From Acidiferrobacterales bacterium (lineage in GTDB: Bacteria > Pseudomonadota > Gammaproteobacteria > Acidiferrobacterales > Sulfurifustaceae), in contig CAKKQL010000193.1 in NCBI GenBank assembly GCA_919902095.1, forward strand, positions 1 to 5,534: DNA of 5,534 nucleotides, written 5' to 3'. The notes under the pieces were generated by a model. It made no database searches. It was not told where the DNA came from and saw only the letters and a list, made by a program, of their open reading frames with translations. The translations under genes and the position numbers were made by a program. Positions within the stretch are counted from its first letter, which is position 1. Every line of letters begins with the position of its first letter. Positions 1 to 5,534 of the stretch are shown here, piece after piece.

Positions 1-277
1 CGTGCTTTTCAGCGACAAGGAACGCGAGGCTTTCGGCGCGCTCGTGGCCGACGGTTTCGTGGACGTGTTCCGCAAATTCGACCAGCCGGCGGCGCGCTTC
101 AGCTGGTGGGACTACCGCATGGGCGCATTTCGTCGCGATCTTGGGCTGCGCATCGACCATATCCTTGCCAGCCGCGCGCTCGCCGGTACCTGTCGTGCTT
201 GTCATATCGACAAGGCCCCGCGCGGGTTGGAGCGGCCCTCCGACCACGCCCCGGTCATTGCCGAGTTCGAGATTTAG
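1..277 (+). CDS. xth: Exodeoxyribonuclease III (AP endonuclease), C-terminal part; 5' end outside window
   Basis: This is the end of an exonuclease III-family enzyme, which repairs DNA by cutting 5' of abasic sites and removing 3' blocking groups in base-excision repair. The first complete codon is at 2 and the stop is TAG at 275-277, leaving 91 residues of a protein that is usually about 255-270 residues. Seen in the sequence: FSWWDYR (matching FSWFDYR of E. coli ExoIII), then GLRIDHILAS with the metal/active-site Asp at 155-157, and near the C-terminus ERPSDHAPV with the catalytic Asp-His pair at 242-247. These three blocks are characteristic of the ExoIII branch of the endonuclease/exonuclease/phosphatase fold. 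The GTG at 2 lies within the fold and is not the true start. The gene is separated from the iron cluster by 99 bp containing a promoter, so it is probably an independent unit. Whether it is XthA or an ExoA-type paralogue cannot be decided from the C-terminus. Confidence 0.93.
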   Translation, partial: VLFSDKEREAFGALVADGFVDVFRKFDQPAARFSWWDYRMGAFRRDLGLRIDHILASRALAGTCRACHIDKAPRGLERPSDHAPVIAEFEI

Positions 278-305
278 CTCCCGTTCGCCAACGTTACCCC
301 GGTGC

Positions 306-334
306 TTGACGTCGTCCCGAATATAGATGAGAAT
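306..334 (+). promoter_or_regulatory. Predicted sigma70-type promoter of the iron-uptake operon
   Basis: TTGACG at 306-311 matches the -35 consensus at 5 of 6 positions. Exactly 17 nt later GAGAAT at 329-334 matches the -10 consensus at 4 of 6. Transcription would start near 341, leaving a leader of about 35 nt before the ATG at 377. The -10 lies inside the Fur-box-like repeat, the expected geometry for iron repression. A second possible -10, TACAAT at 345-350 (5 of 6), has no good -35. Prediction from sequence only. Confidence 0.6.
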
Positions 335-342
335 ACTTCTCA
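328..342 (+). promoter_or_regulatory. Fur box (ferric uptake regulator operator)
   Basis: TGAGAATACTTCTCA is a 7-1-7 inverted repeat in which six of the seven pairs are complementary. It fits the Fur 7-1-7 model TGATAATnATTATCA and resembles the common proteobacterial form GAGAATGATTCTCATT. The site sits in an AT-rich island (about 321-354) within otherwise GC-rich DNA, overlaps the predicted -10, and lies 34 bp upstream of the first gene of a TonB/receptor cluster. Fe2+-Fur binding here would block RNA polymerase when iron is plentiful. Confidence 0.78.
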
Positions 343-376
343 ATTACAATATTGACCCTGCGACAAGGCCCGCTTT

Positions 377-607
377 ATGCATGAAATACATCCCGCCCGG
401 CTCCTGGCCGGTTGCAGCGTCTGTATCATCGAGCATTGCGCCGACTGCGATGTGGTTCATGTGCACGTCGGCGCCGCCAGCATGCGCTTCCGGCCGGCTG
501 CGTTCGTGCAACTGTGCGAGACGCTGTTGTCCGCGCTAGGGCAGGTGACGCCGGACGCCATCCGCGCGGCCTGGCCGATGGCGGCCGACCTCAAGCCGTC
601 GCACTAG
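377..607 (+). CDS. Small Cys/His-rich protein of unknown function, first gene of the Fur-controlled cluster
   Basis: I do not recognise this 76-residue protein well enough to assign a function. It has two CxxC pairs close together (Cys13/Cys16 and Cys21/Cys24), then an alternating VVHVHVG strand with His28 and His30, then MRFRPAAFVQLCETLLSAL, which looks like a beta strand leading into an amphipathic helix with a fifth cysteine, Cys47. There is no signal peptide or membrane segment, so it is probably cytoplasmic. Clustered Cys and His suggest metal binding, which is inference. The ATG at 377 is preceded by AAGG at 365-368 with 8-nt spacing, a modest ribosome site. The stop at 605-607 is 21 nt before tonB. 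Being first behind the Fur box suggests a role in the iron-starvation response, perhaps metal sensing or handling. An overlapping open frame at 327-539 is rejected because its start lies inside the operator. Confidence 0.72.
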   Translation: MHEIHPARLLAGCSVCIIEHCADCDVVHVHVGAASMRFRPAAFVQLCETLLSALGQVTPDAIRAAWPMAADLKPSH

Positions 608-628
608 CCGCCCGCCAGACGAGCAATC

Positions 629-1216
629 ATGGCGTTGTTGGCAAACACCTTGTATCGCGGCAAGCCGATGGCAATGGGCGCAAGCCTGATGCTGCATGCG
701 CTCGCCGTGGCGTTGTTGGCAGCGTCCGTTTCGTCCACGCCGCCCGCGGCACATGGGGTAATTCGTATGACCGTCGTGCCGGTGGGCGAGGCAGGCGAAC
801 GCCGTGCGAACCACGCATACAGCTCGGTCGCATCCCCTTCGCAGGCACTGCCGGAGGTGTCGAACGACGCGCCGCCGGCGCATCGCAGTGCGCCGGAAAA
901 GGCGAACGCCTCCGAATCGGCCGCCACGGACGAAACCGCGCCGGTGTTCAGCGCGGAGTATTTGAACAATCCGGCGCCGGCCTACCCGCGCCTGTCGCGG
1001 CAACTGGGCGAGCAGGGAAAGGTGTTGTTGCGCGTGCGGGTGACGATGGAAGGGCGGGCCGCCCAGATCGTGGAGGCGCAGTCGAGCGGTTCGGCACGGC
1101 TCGATGAGGCCGCGCGCGCGGCGGTGCGCCAGTGGCGTTTCGTCCCCGCGCGGCGCGGCGGGCGGGCCGTGGACGCCTGGGTGCTCGTGCCGATCGTATT
1201 CACATTGGAGACCTGA
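629..1216 (+). CDS. tonB: TonB energy-transducing protein
   Basis: TonB spans the periplasm and passes proton-motive energy from ExbB-ExbD to outer-membrane receptors. The 195-residue protein has a short cytoplasmic N-terminus, one membrane helix at about 15-35, a linker at about 36-110, and a C-terminal TonB domain at about 111-194. The helix carries Ser19 and His23 in the SxxxH arrangement of E. coli TonB, where that His is needed for coupling to ExbB/D. The C-terminal domain shows NPAPAYPRLSRQLGEQGKV (114-132), then LLRVRVTMEG, LDEAARAAVRQWRFVPARR and a final VPIVF, all typical. The linker lacks the long Glu-Pro/Lys-Pro run of enteric TonB and the protein is shorter than the 239 residues of E. 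coli TonB. The ribosome site before 629 is weak; ATG at 668 (Met14) would still keep the helix but is less likely. The stop TGA directly abuts the exbB ATG. Confidence 0.93.
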   Translation: MALLANTLYRGKPMAMGASLMLHALAVALLAASVSSTPPAAHGVIRMTVVPVGEAGERRANHAYSSVASPSQALPEVSNDAPPAHRSAPEKANASESAATDETAPVFSAEYLNNPAPAYPRLSRQLGEQGKVLLRVRVTMEGRAAQIVEAQSSGSARLDEAARAAVRQWRFVPARRGGRAVDAWVLVPIVFTLET

Positions 1217-1945
1217 ATGTCACTCAATCATCTCTTGCAGCAGGGCGACGTCGTGCTGATCGGGACGTTTGTCCTGTTGATCGCGATGTCCGTGCTGAGC
1301 TGGTATCTCATTATCAACAAGCTGTTGCAGGTGCGGGCGCTACAGCGTCAGAACCGGAAATTTACGCAGGAATTCTGGGCCGCCGCGGACCTCGAGACGG
1401 CGCAGGCGAGCGCGCAGCAGCCGATCTCGCCGCTTGCGCGCCTCGCCGCCACGGGCCTCGCCGCGCTCCGGCACATCCGCACCCATGCCCGGGCGCGCAT
1501 CGGTGAGGCCTGCTCGACCGACGAATTCCTGCTGCGCGCTATTCGCAATTGCCTGAGCCAAGAAAACGCGCGCCTCGAATCCGGGCTCACAGTGCTCGCC
1601 TCGATCGGCAGCACCGCCCCCTTCGTCGGTCTGTTCGGGACGGTGTGGGGCATCTACCGGACGCTGATCGGAATCTCCGCCAGCGGCAGCGGCGCGCTCG
1701 ATACCGTGGCCGGGCCGATGGGCGAGGCGCTGGTCGCCACCGCCGCCGGTCTCGCCACCGCCATCCCGGCCGTATTGGCCTACAACGCCTTCCTGCGCAG
1801 TGGGCGCAAGCTGATGGCCGAGATGGATGCGTTCGCCCACGACCTGCACGCCTACCTCACGACCGGCGCCAGTCTCGACCTCAAACAACCCGGGCGCGCG
1901 CCGCGCCGCGCGGCGGTCGCCGTGCCCAACGGAGCGGTGCGATGA
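1217..1945 (+). CDS. exbB: ExbB proton-channel subunit of the TonB motor (MotA/TolQ/ExbB family)
   Basis: ExbB forms the pentameric inner-membrane channel that, with ExbD, uses the proton gradient to drive TonB. The 242 residues match the family length (E. coli ExbB is 244). Three membrane helices are visible at about 12-33, 123-146 and 166-193, with a large cytoplasmic region between the first two. Family blocks are GSTAPFVGLFGTVWGIY (131-147) in helix 2 and GPMGEALVATAAGLATAIPA (166-185) in helix 3, including the conserved Glu170 and the small/Thr residues lining the channel. The ATG follows the tonB stop without a gap; GGAG at 1207-1210, inside the end of tonB, is its ribosome site with 6-nt spacing. 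TolQ is the close alternative, but the flanking tonB, receptor and Fur box favour ExbB. The last 20 or so residues are an Arg/Ala-rich basic tail. Confidence 0.94.
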   Translation: MSLNHLLQQGDVVLIGTFVLLIAMSVLSWYLIINKLLQVRALQRQNRKFTQEFWAAADLETAQASAQQPISPLARLAATGLAALRHIRTHARARIGEACSTDEFLLRAIRNCLSQENARLESGLTVLASIGSTAPFVGLFGTVWGIYRTLIGISASGSGALDTVAGPMGEALVATAAGLATAIPAVLAYNAFLRSGRKLMAEMDAFAHDLHAYLTTGASLDLKQPGRAPRRAAVAVPNGAVR

Positions 1946-2355
1946 GTTTCGGCGCGTTTCAGCGGGAAGCCCCCGCGCCCATGGCGGAGATCAATACCAC
2001 GCCGCTGGTGGACGTGATGCTGGTGCTGCTGGTCGTCTTCATCGTCACGGCGCCGGTGCTCACCCACGCGGTCAAGGTCGATCTGCCCAAGGCCGCCAGT
2101 CAGCGCAATCAGGAAAAACCGGAACACATCGCGGTTTCCCTGGATGGCGCCGGCCGTATCTACTGGAATGGAGCGCCGGTGGACGAAGCCGAGTTGCCGG
2201 CGCGTCTGGCGCAGGCCGCGGCCAATCCGCAAGTCGAGCTGCAACTGCGCGCCGACCGGATGACGCCCTATCACCGTGTGGCCGAGATCCTGTCCGCCAC
2301 TTCGCGGGCGGGCGTGAGCCGCGTGGGCTTCGTGACGGAACCGACCCGCAGATGA
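1942..2355 (+). CDS. exbD: ExbD proton-channel subunit of the TonB motor (ExbD/TolR family)
   Basis: ExbD is the single-helix partner of ExbB; its helix lies in the ExbB pore and carries the proton-accepting Asp. The product is 137 residues, close to the 141 of E. coli ExbD. After a short cytoplasmic start comes AEINTTPLVDVMLVLLVVF (15-33), the family signature, with the essential Asp at residue 24 and the helix at about 22-42. The periplasmic domain shows IYWNGAPVDEAEL, LQLRADRMTPYHRVAEIL (101-118) and the terminal VGFVTEP typical of ExbD. The chosen start, ATG at 1942, overlaps the exbB stop by 4 nt (ATGA), implying translational coupling. The same frame is open much further upstream, to about 1549, but that stretch lies over exbB and is not ExbD-like. 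Confidence 0.93.
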   Translation: MSFGAFQREAPAPMAEINTTPLVDVMLVLLVVFIVTAPVLTHAVKVDLPKAASQRNQEKPEHIAVSLDGAGRIYWNGAPVDEAELPARLAQAAANPQVELQLRADRMTPYHRVAEILSATSRAGVSRVGFVTEPTRR

Positions 2356-2549
2356 GCCGCGACCAGGCCAAGACGGAGGTGTCGGCGAATGCCGCCGCAA
2401 GCGCGGGTGAAACCGTGCGCGCAAATCCGCCGCGCTGCGTCAACAGCCGGCAACTGTTCGGTGGCGCGCGCGAGCTGCGCATCGAGCATGCCGGCGAGGT
2501 ATACCTATTGCGCCAGACGAGCAGCGGCAAGCTGCTCCTGACCAAGTAG
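2352..2549 (+). CDS. hemP: HemP/HmuP family small protein (hemin uptake protein HemP)
   Basis: This 65-residue protein matches the HemP family in its second half: VNSRQLFGGARELRIEHAG (30-48), then EVYLLRQTSSGKLLLTK to the end, ending in the usual LTK. The first 28 or so residues are Ala/Ser-rich and poorly conserved, as is common in the family. HemP proteins are typically encoded beside heme-uptake genes; in Bradyrhizobium and Burkholderia the homologue HmuP/HemP acts as a positive regulator of the heme receptor gene rather than as a transporter. The ATG at 2352 overlaps the exbD stop by 4 nt, so it is probably translated by coupling. It stands 85 bp before the receptor gene, whose leader contains the repeats described separately. 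The neighbouring receptor does not look like a heme receptor, so its target here is uncertain. Confidence 0.88.
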   Translation: MSRDQAKTEVSANAAASAGETVRANPPRCVNSRQLFGGARELRIEHAGEVYLLRQTSSGKLLLTK

Positions 2550-2572
2550 TTTTCCGCAATCCCCATGTCAAC

Positions 2573-2612
2573 CGTAGCCAGCCAACAAGCCAGCCGCTTG
2601 CGTAGCCAGCCA
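2573..2612 (+). repeat. Direct repeat CGTAGCCAGCCA flanking a small hairpin, upstream of the receptor gene
   Basis: CGTAGCCAGCCA occurs at 2573-2584 and again at 2601-2612. The core AGCCAGCC is also present between them at 2588-2595, giving three cores beginning at 2576, 2588 and 2604. The middle core lies in a 5-bp stem, CAAGC (2586-2590) with GCTTG (2596-2600), around a 5-nt loop. The block ends 11 nt before the receptor's ribosome site. It may be an operator or RNA element for the receptor gene, or only a tandem duplication; the function is not shown by the sequence. Confidence 0.6.
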
Positions 2613-2634
2613 GCAACGTTTTTGGAGAAGCACA

Positions 2635-4764
2635 ATGTGCAAAAGACCATTCAAGCTGACTGCGCTTGCCGCCGCGACCTTCACCGCCATCGCCATCCAG
2701 GCGGCGGTCGCCGAGGAGAAGATCACCGTCATGCCGCGCGTAGACGTTATCGGTAGCCCCGACAAGCTCGAGCGCCTGCCCGGCTCCGGCGAGATCGTGG
2801 ACCGAGAGATGCTCGAGAACAGCCGTGTGTTCACCACCAACGAGGCGCTGCGCAAGGTCCCGGGCGTGCACGTGCGCGACGAAGAGGGCTTCGGCCTGCG
2901 CCCCAACATCGGCATCCGCGGCCTCAACCCGACGCGCTCGACCAAGGTGACGCTGCTCGAGGACGGCATCCCGCTCGCCTACGCGCCCTACGGCGACAAC
3001 GCGAGCTACTACCATCCGCCGATCGAGCGCTTCGAGCGCATCGAGGTGTTGAAGGGCGCCGGCCAGAACATCTTCGGCCCGCAGACCATCGGCGGCGTGA
3101 TCAACTACATCACCCCGACCCCGCCGCGGGAGTTCGGCGGCAGTGTCGCCGTCGCCGCCGGCAACCGCGACTACGCCAACGCCCGCCTGCAGCTGGGCGG
3201 CAACAACATGCTGCTCGACGTCACCCACAAGCAGGGCGACGGCGCGCGCGACAACGTGGACTCGGTGCTCAACGACCTCAACTACAAGGCGGTCTTCGAT
3301 CTCGGCGCCCGGCAGGCGCTCACCGTGCGCGCGAGCTACTACAGCGAGGACTCGACCGTGACCTACTCTGGCATCACGGATGCGGAGTACCGCAACTTCG
3401 GCGCGCGCTACAACCCGTTCAAGAACGACAAGTTCGACGGCCAGCGCTACGGCCTGTCCGCGACCCATGAGGTGGAACTTGGCCCGGACGCGACGCTCAC
3501 CACCAACTTCTACGGCGCCGCGTTCCACCGCGACTGGTGGCGCCAGTCCAGTACCACCACCGACACGCAATGCACGGGGTTCACCGCCGCCCGGCTCGCC
3601 GGCAGCACGGTCAACCCGGACGGCTGCAGCTCGGTGCAGGGGCGGCTGCGCGACTATTACACCTTCGGTATCGAGCCGCGGCTGCGGCTCAGCCACGGCG
3701 CGCTCGGCGTGAAGAACGAGCTTGACGCCGGCGTGCGCGCGCACGTCGAGACCCAGAAACGCCTGCAGATCAACGGCACCTCGCCCACGGCGCGTGCCGG
3801 CACGCTGGCGGAGGACAGCGAGCGCGAGACCAAGGCCTATGCGGCGTTCGTGCAGAACCGCTTCCTGCTCGGGCGCTGGGCGCTGACGCCGGGGCTGCGC
3901 TACGAGTTCATCGACAATAGCCGCACCAACCGGCTGACGGCCGTCACGGGCACGGACACCCTGGACAAGTGGATACCGAGTCTCGGCGCCACGTTCAATC
4001 CGGACAAGGACATCACCGTCTTCGCCGGCGTGCACAAGGGCTTCGCCCCGCCACGTACCGAGGACATCATCGGCGGCACCGGCACCAGCACCGACGTCGG
4101 GCCGGAGGAATCCTGGAACTACGAACTCGGCCTGCGCGCTCAGCCGGTGTCGGGCGCGAGCCTGCAGGCGACGCTGTTCCGCAACGACTTCGCGCGCCAG
4201 ATCGCGGTCGGTTCCATCGCCGGCGGCAGCACCCCACTCGCCGAGGGCCAGACCCGGCACCAGGGCCTGGAGCTGTCCGCGCGGGTGGACGGGGCGAAGC
4301 TGCGCGGCACGCCGCACAATCCGTATCTGCAACTCGCCTATACCTATCTGCCGACCGCCCGGCAGGAGACGGCATTCAAGCAGGTGGTGGGCGGCGCCAC
4401 CGTGAGCGGCAGCGTCGCCGGCAACCGCCTGCCGTACGCGCCGAAGCAACAGCTGACCGCGACCGTCGGTTACGCGACGGCTGCAGGGCTCGACGCGCGC
4501 CTCGAGGCGGTGTACGTGGGCGATCAGTACAGCGACTTCGCCAACACCGAGTTGGCCGCGGACAACGGCAATGGCCAGACCGGCAAGCTCGCGGCCTACA
4601 CCGTCTGGAACGCGGCGTTGAACTATACGCTCAAGCCCGCGAACACCACGCTGTTCGTGACGGTGAAGAACCTGACGGACAAGACCTATATCGTGGACCG
4701 CACGCGCGGGATCCTGCCCGGCGGGCCGCGGCTGCTGCAGGCGGGCCTGAAGTACAGTTTCTGA
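2635..4764 (+). CDS. TonB-dependent outer-membrane receptor, FecA-like (ferric complex uptake)
   Basis: This 709-residue receptor imports a ligand across the outer membrane using TonB energy. A signal peptide is visible at 1-26 (Lys/Arg start, hydrophobic core, AVA before Glu27). A TonB box is likely around 28-40 (ITVMP...VDVIG). The plug domain runs about 43-162, with LRKVPGVHVRDEEGFGLRPN (72-91), IGIRGLNP, TLLEDGIPLA, ERIEVLKG and IGGVINYIT. This block is very close to ferric-citrate receptor FecA and its relatives. The beta barrel follows to the terminal LKYSF. KGFAPP (468-473) and VGPEESWNYELG (488-499) are present, but the NPNL element and His of heme receptors are not evident. There is no N-terminal signalling domain, so it is not a FecA-style transducer. 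Cys313 and Cys331 may form a disulfide in an extracellular loop. GGAG at 2624-2627, 7 nt before the ATG, sets the start. Ferric citrate or a carboxylate siderophore is a guess for the ligand. Confidence 0.92.
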   Translation: MCKRPFKLTALAAATFTAIAIQAAVAEEKITVMPRVDVIGSPDKLERLPGSGEIVDREMLENSRVFTTNEALRKVPGVHVRDEEGFGLRPNIGIRGLNPTRSTKVTLLEDGIPLAYAPYGDNASYYHPPIERFERIEVLKGAGQNIFGPQTIGGVINYITPTPPREFGGSVAVAAGNRDYANARLQLGGNNMLLDVTHKQGDGARDNVDSVLNDLNYKAVFDLGARQALTVRASYYSEDSTVTYSGITDAEYRNFGARYNPFKNDKFDGQRYGLSATHEVELGPDATLTTNFYGAAFHRDWWRQSSTTTDTQCTGFTAARLAGSTVNPDGCSSVQGRLRDYYTFGIEPRLRLSHGALGVKNELDAGVRAHVETQKRLQINGTSPTARAGTLAEDSERETKAYAAFVQNRFLLGRWALTPGLRYEFIDNSRTNRLTAVTGTDTLDKWIPSLGATFNPDKDITVFAGVHKGFAPPRTEDIIGGTGTSTDVGPEESWNYELGLRAQPVSGASLQATLFRNDFARQIAVGSIAGGSTPLAEGQTRHQGLELSARVDGAKLRGTPHNPYLQLAYTYLPTARQETAFKQVVGGATVSGSVAGNRLPYAPKQQLTATVGYATAAGLDARLEAVYVGDQYSDFANTELAADNGNGQTGKLAAYTVWNAALNYTLKPANTTLFVTVKNLTDKTYIVDRTRGILPGGPRLLQAGLKYSF

Positions 4765-4822
4765 AACATGACGACCGCAGGGTTTTTGTGTTAGTTAACT
4801 TTGGCAAACGGAGGTTTTTCAC

Positions 4823-5534
4823 ATGAGTCGCAATACCGCAAAACCATTCGGAGCCGTTCTCCTGACGGCGCTGTTGTCGTGGCCGAGCTTCGCGGCGGCG
4901 GTGGACGAGGTCGTGGTGTACTCGGCGCGCAACGAACAGCTCATCAAGCCGCTGTTCGATGCCTACACTGCCGAGACCGGCACGAAAATCCGCTTCATCA
5001 CCGACAAGGAGGGACCGCTGCTCGAGCGGCTCAAGGCCGAGGGCGCAAGCACGCCGGCGGATATGCTCATCACCGTGGATGCCGGTAATCTCTGGCTTGC
5101 CGCGAAGGAGGGCGTGCTCGCGAAGGTGGATTCCGCCACGCTCAAGGCGAATGTCCCGGCGCACCTGCGCGACCCGGACGGCCAGTGGTACGGCCTGTCG
5201 ATCCGCGCGCGCACCATCGTGTACAACCCGAAGCGGGTGAAGCCTGCGGAGCTCTCGACCTACGAAGACCTTGCCGGCCCGAAATGGAAAGGGCGGTTGT
5301 GCCTGCGCACCTCGAAGAAGGTCTACAACCAGTCGCTCATCGCCATGATGATCGCGCGCCTCGGAGAGGAGCAGACCGAGAAGATTGTGCGCGGCTGGGT
5401 GGCCAATCTCGCCACCGACGTGTTCCCGGACGACACCAAGGAGATGGAGGCCATCGCCGCCGGCCAGTGCGATGTCGGTATCGTCAACACCTATTACTAC
5501 GGCCGTCTGATGAAGAAGAAGCCGGAACTGCCAC
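4823..5534 (+). CDS. Periplasmic Fe(III)-binding protein of an ABC transporter (FutA/FbpA/IdiA type); 3' end outside window
   Basis: This is a class of solute-binding protein that carries ferric iron in the periplasm to an FbpBC/FutBC-type ABC permease. The frame is open from ATG 4823 to the window edge: 237 codons of a protein usually about 340 residues. CGGAGG at 4809-4814, 8 nt upstream, is a strong ribosome site. A signal peptide is visible at about 1-26 (hydrophobic [14 protein letters not shown]). The mature part begins [13 protein letters not shown] and includes [45 protein letters not shown] and [14 protein letters not shown]. Tyr33, Tyr168, Tyr224 and Tyr225 match the four-tyrosine iron site of cyanobacterial FutA, including the 56-residue spacing between the second and third. 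It lies 58 bp after the receptor with no clear terminator between, so it is probably in the same operon. The choice between the names futA, fbpA and idiA is not resolved. Confidence 0.92.
   Translation, partial: MSRNTAKPFGAVLLTALLSWPSFAAAVDEVVVYSARNEQLIKPLFDAYTAETGTKIRFITDKEGPLLERLKAEGASTPADMLITVDAGNLWLAAKEGVLAKVDSATLKANVPAHLRDPDGQWYGLSIRARTIVYNPKRVKPAELSTYEDLAGPKWKGRLCLRTSKKVYNQSLIAMMIARLGEEQTEKIVRGWVANLATDVFPDDTKEMEAIAAGQCDVGIVNTYYYGRLMKKKPELP

Noticed and set aside
327..539. Alternative 70-codon gene starting at the Fur box
   Set aside because: Its start lies inside the -10/operator region, upstream of any likely transcript start, and its translation shows no family pattern. The 377-607 frame has a leader, a ribosome site and structured motifs.
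412..1107. Plus-strand open frame of 231 codons across the small Cys/His gene and tonB
   Set aside because: It is out of frame with both supported genes and its translation is Arg/Gly/Ala-rich low-complexity sequence, typical of a GC-rich shadow frame.
2440..4449. Very long minus-strand open frame (669 codons) opposite hemP and the receptor gene
   Set aside because: Its translation is Arg/Ala/Val/Gly-rich with no recognisable domain. It is an antisense shadow of the receptor gene, caused by strong GC bias at third codon positions.
4738..4749. CAGGC-GG-GCCTG inverted repeat at the end of the receptor gene as a terminator
   Set aside because: It lies inside the coding sequence, the loop would be too tight, and no T-run follows directly. 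The nearest T-run is more than 30 bp away.
4793..4800. AGTTAACT palindrome in the receptor/binding-protein gap
   Set aside because: It is only 8 bp, does not match a Fur box or other operator I know, and an 8-bp palindrome in an AT-rich gap is not surprising.
4806..4817. AAAC-GGAG-GTTT hairpin that would place the ribosome site of the iron-binding protein in a loop
   Set aside because: A 4-bp, mostly A-T stem is too weak to count as a regulatory structure on sequence alone.
4801..5240. Competing plus-strand frames (4801-5088 and 4959-5240) over the binding-protein gene
   Set aside because: Both are out of frame with the FutA/FbpA-like frame that starts at 4823, which has clear family motifs and a strong ribosome site.

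Overview
The window looks like part of a GC-rich proteobacterial chromosome. The likeliest host is a Beta- or Gammaproteobacterium, because a HemP-family gene sits inside a TonB/ExbB/ExbD cluster and next to a FutA/FbpA-type iron-binding protein. No marker here fixes the genus. All recognised genes are on the plus strand. There are no tRNAs, rRNAs, CRISPR arrays, insertion sequences or phage genes.

Layout. (1) Positions 1-277 hold the 3' end of an exonuclease III (xth) gene, a DNA-repair gene unrelated to the rest. (2) Positions 278-376 form a short intergenic region, AT-rich in its second half. It carries a sigma70-type promoter (TTGACG, 17-bp spacer, GAGAAT) whose -10 is covered by a near-perfect Fur-box-like inverted repeat, TGAGAATACTTCTCA. 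(3) Positions 377-2549 hold five tightly packed genes: a 76-residue Cys/His-rich protein of unknown function, tonB, exbB, exbD and hemP. tonB and exbB abut; exbB/exbD and exbD/hemP overlap by 4 nt (ATGA). (4) Positions 2550-2634 form an 85-bp gap with a repeated CGTAGCCAGCCA motif flanking a small hairpin. (5) Positions 2635-4764 encode a 709-residue FecA-like TonB-dependent outer-membrane receptor. (6) After a 58-bp gap with no convincing terminator, the 5' part of a FutA/FbpA-type periplasmic ferric-iron-binding protein runs off the right edge. It has 237 codons, no stop in the window and all four expected iron-ligand tyrosines.

How they work together. This reads as one Fur-controlled iron-acquisition unit. 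The receptor would bind a ferric complex at the cell surface, and TonB-ExbB-ExbD would energise its passage through the outer membrane. The FutA/FbpA-like protein would then take Fe3+ in the periplasm for an inner-membrane ABC transporter, probably encoded just beyond the right edge. HemP is normally tied to heme uptake, yet the receptor and binding protein here look like ferric-iron rather than heme components. That mismatch, the unknown Cys/His-rich first gene, and the repeats between hemP and the receptor are the parts most worth a second look. I did not find a clearly unprecedented system.
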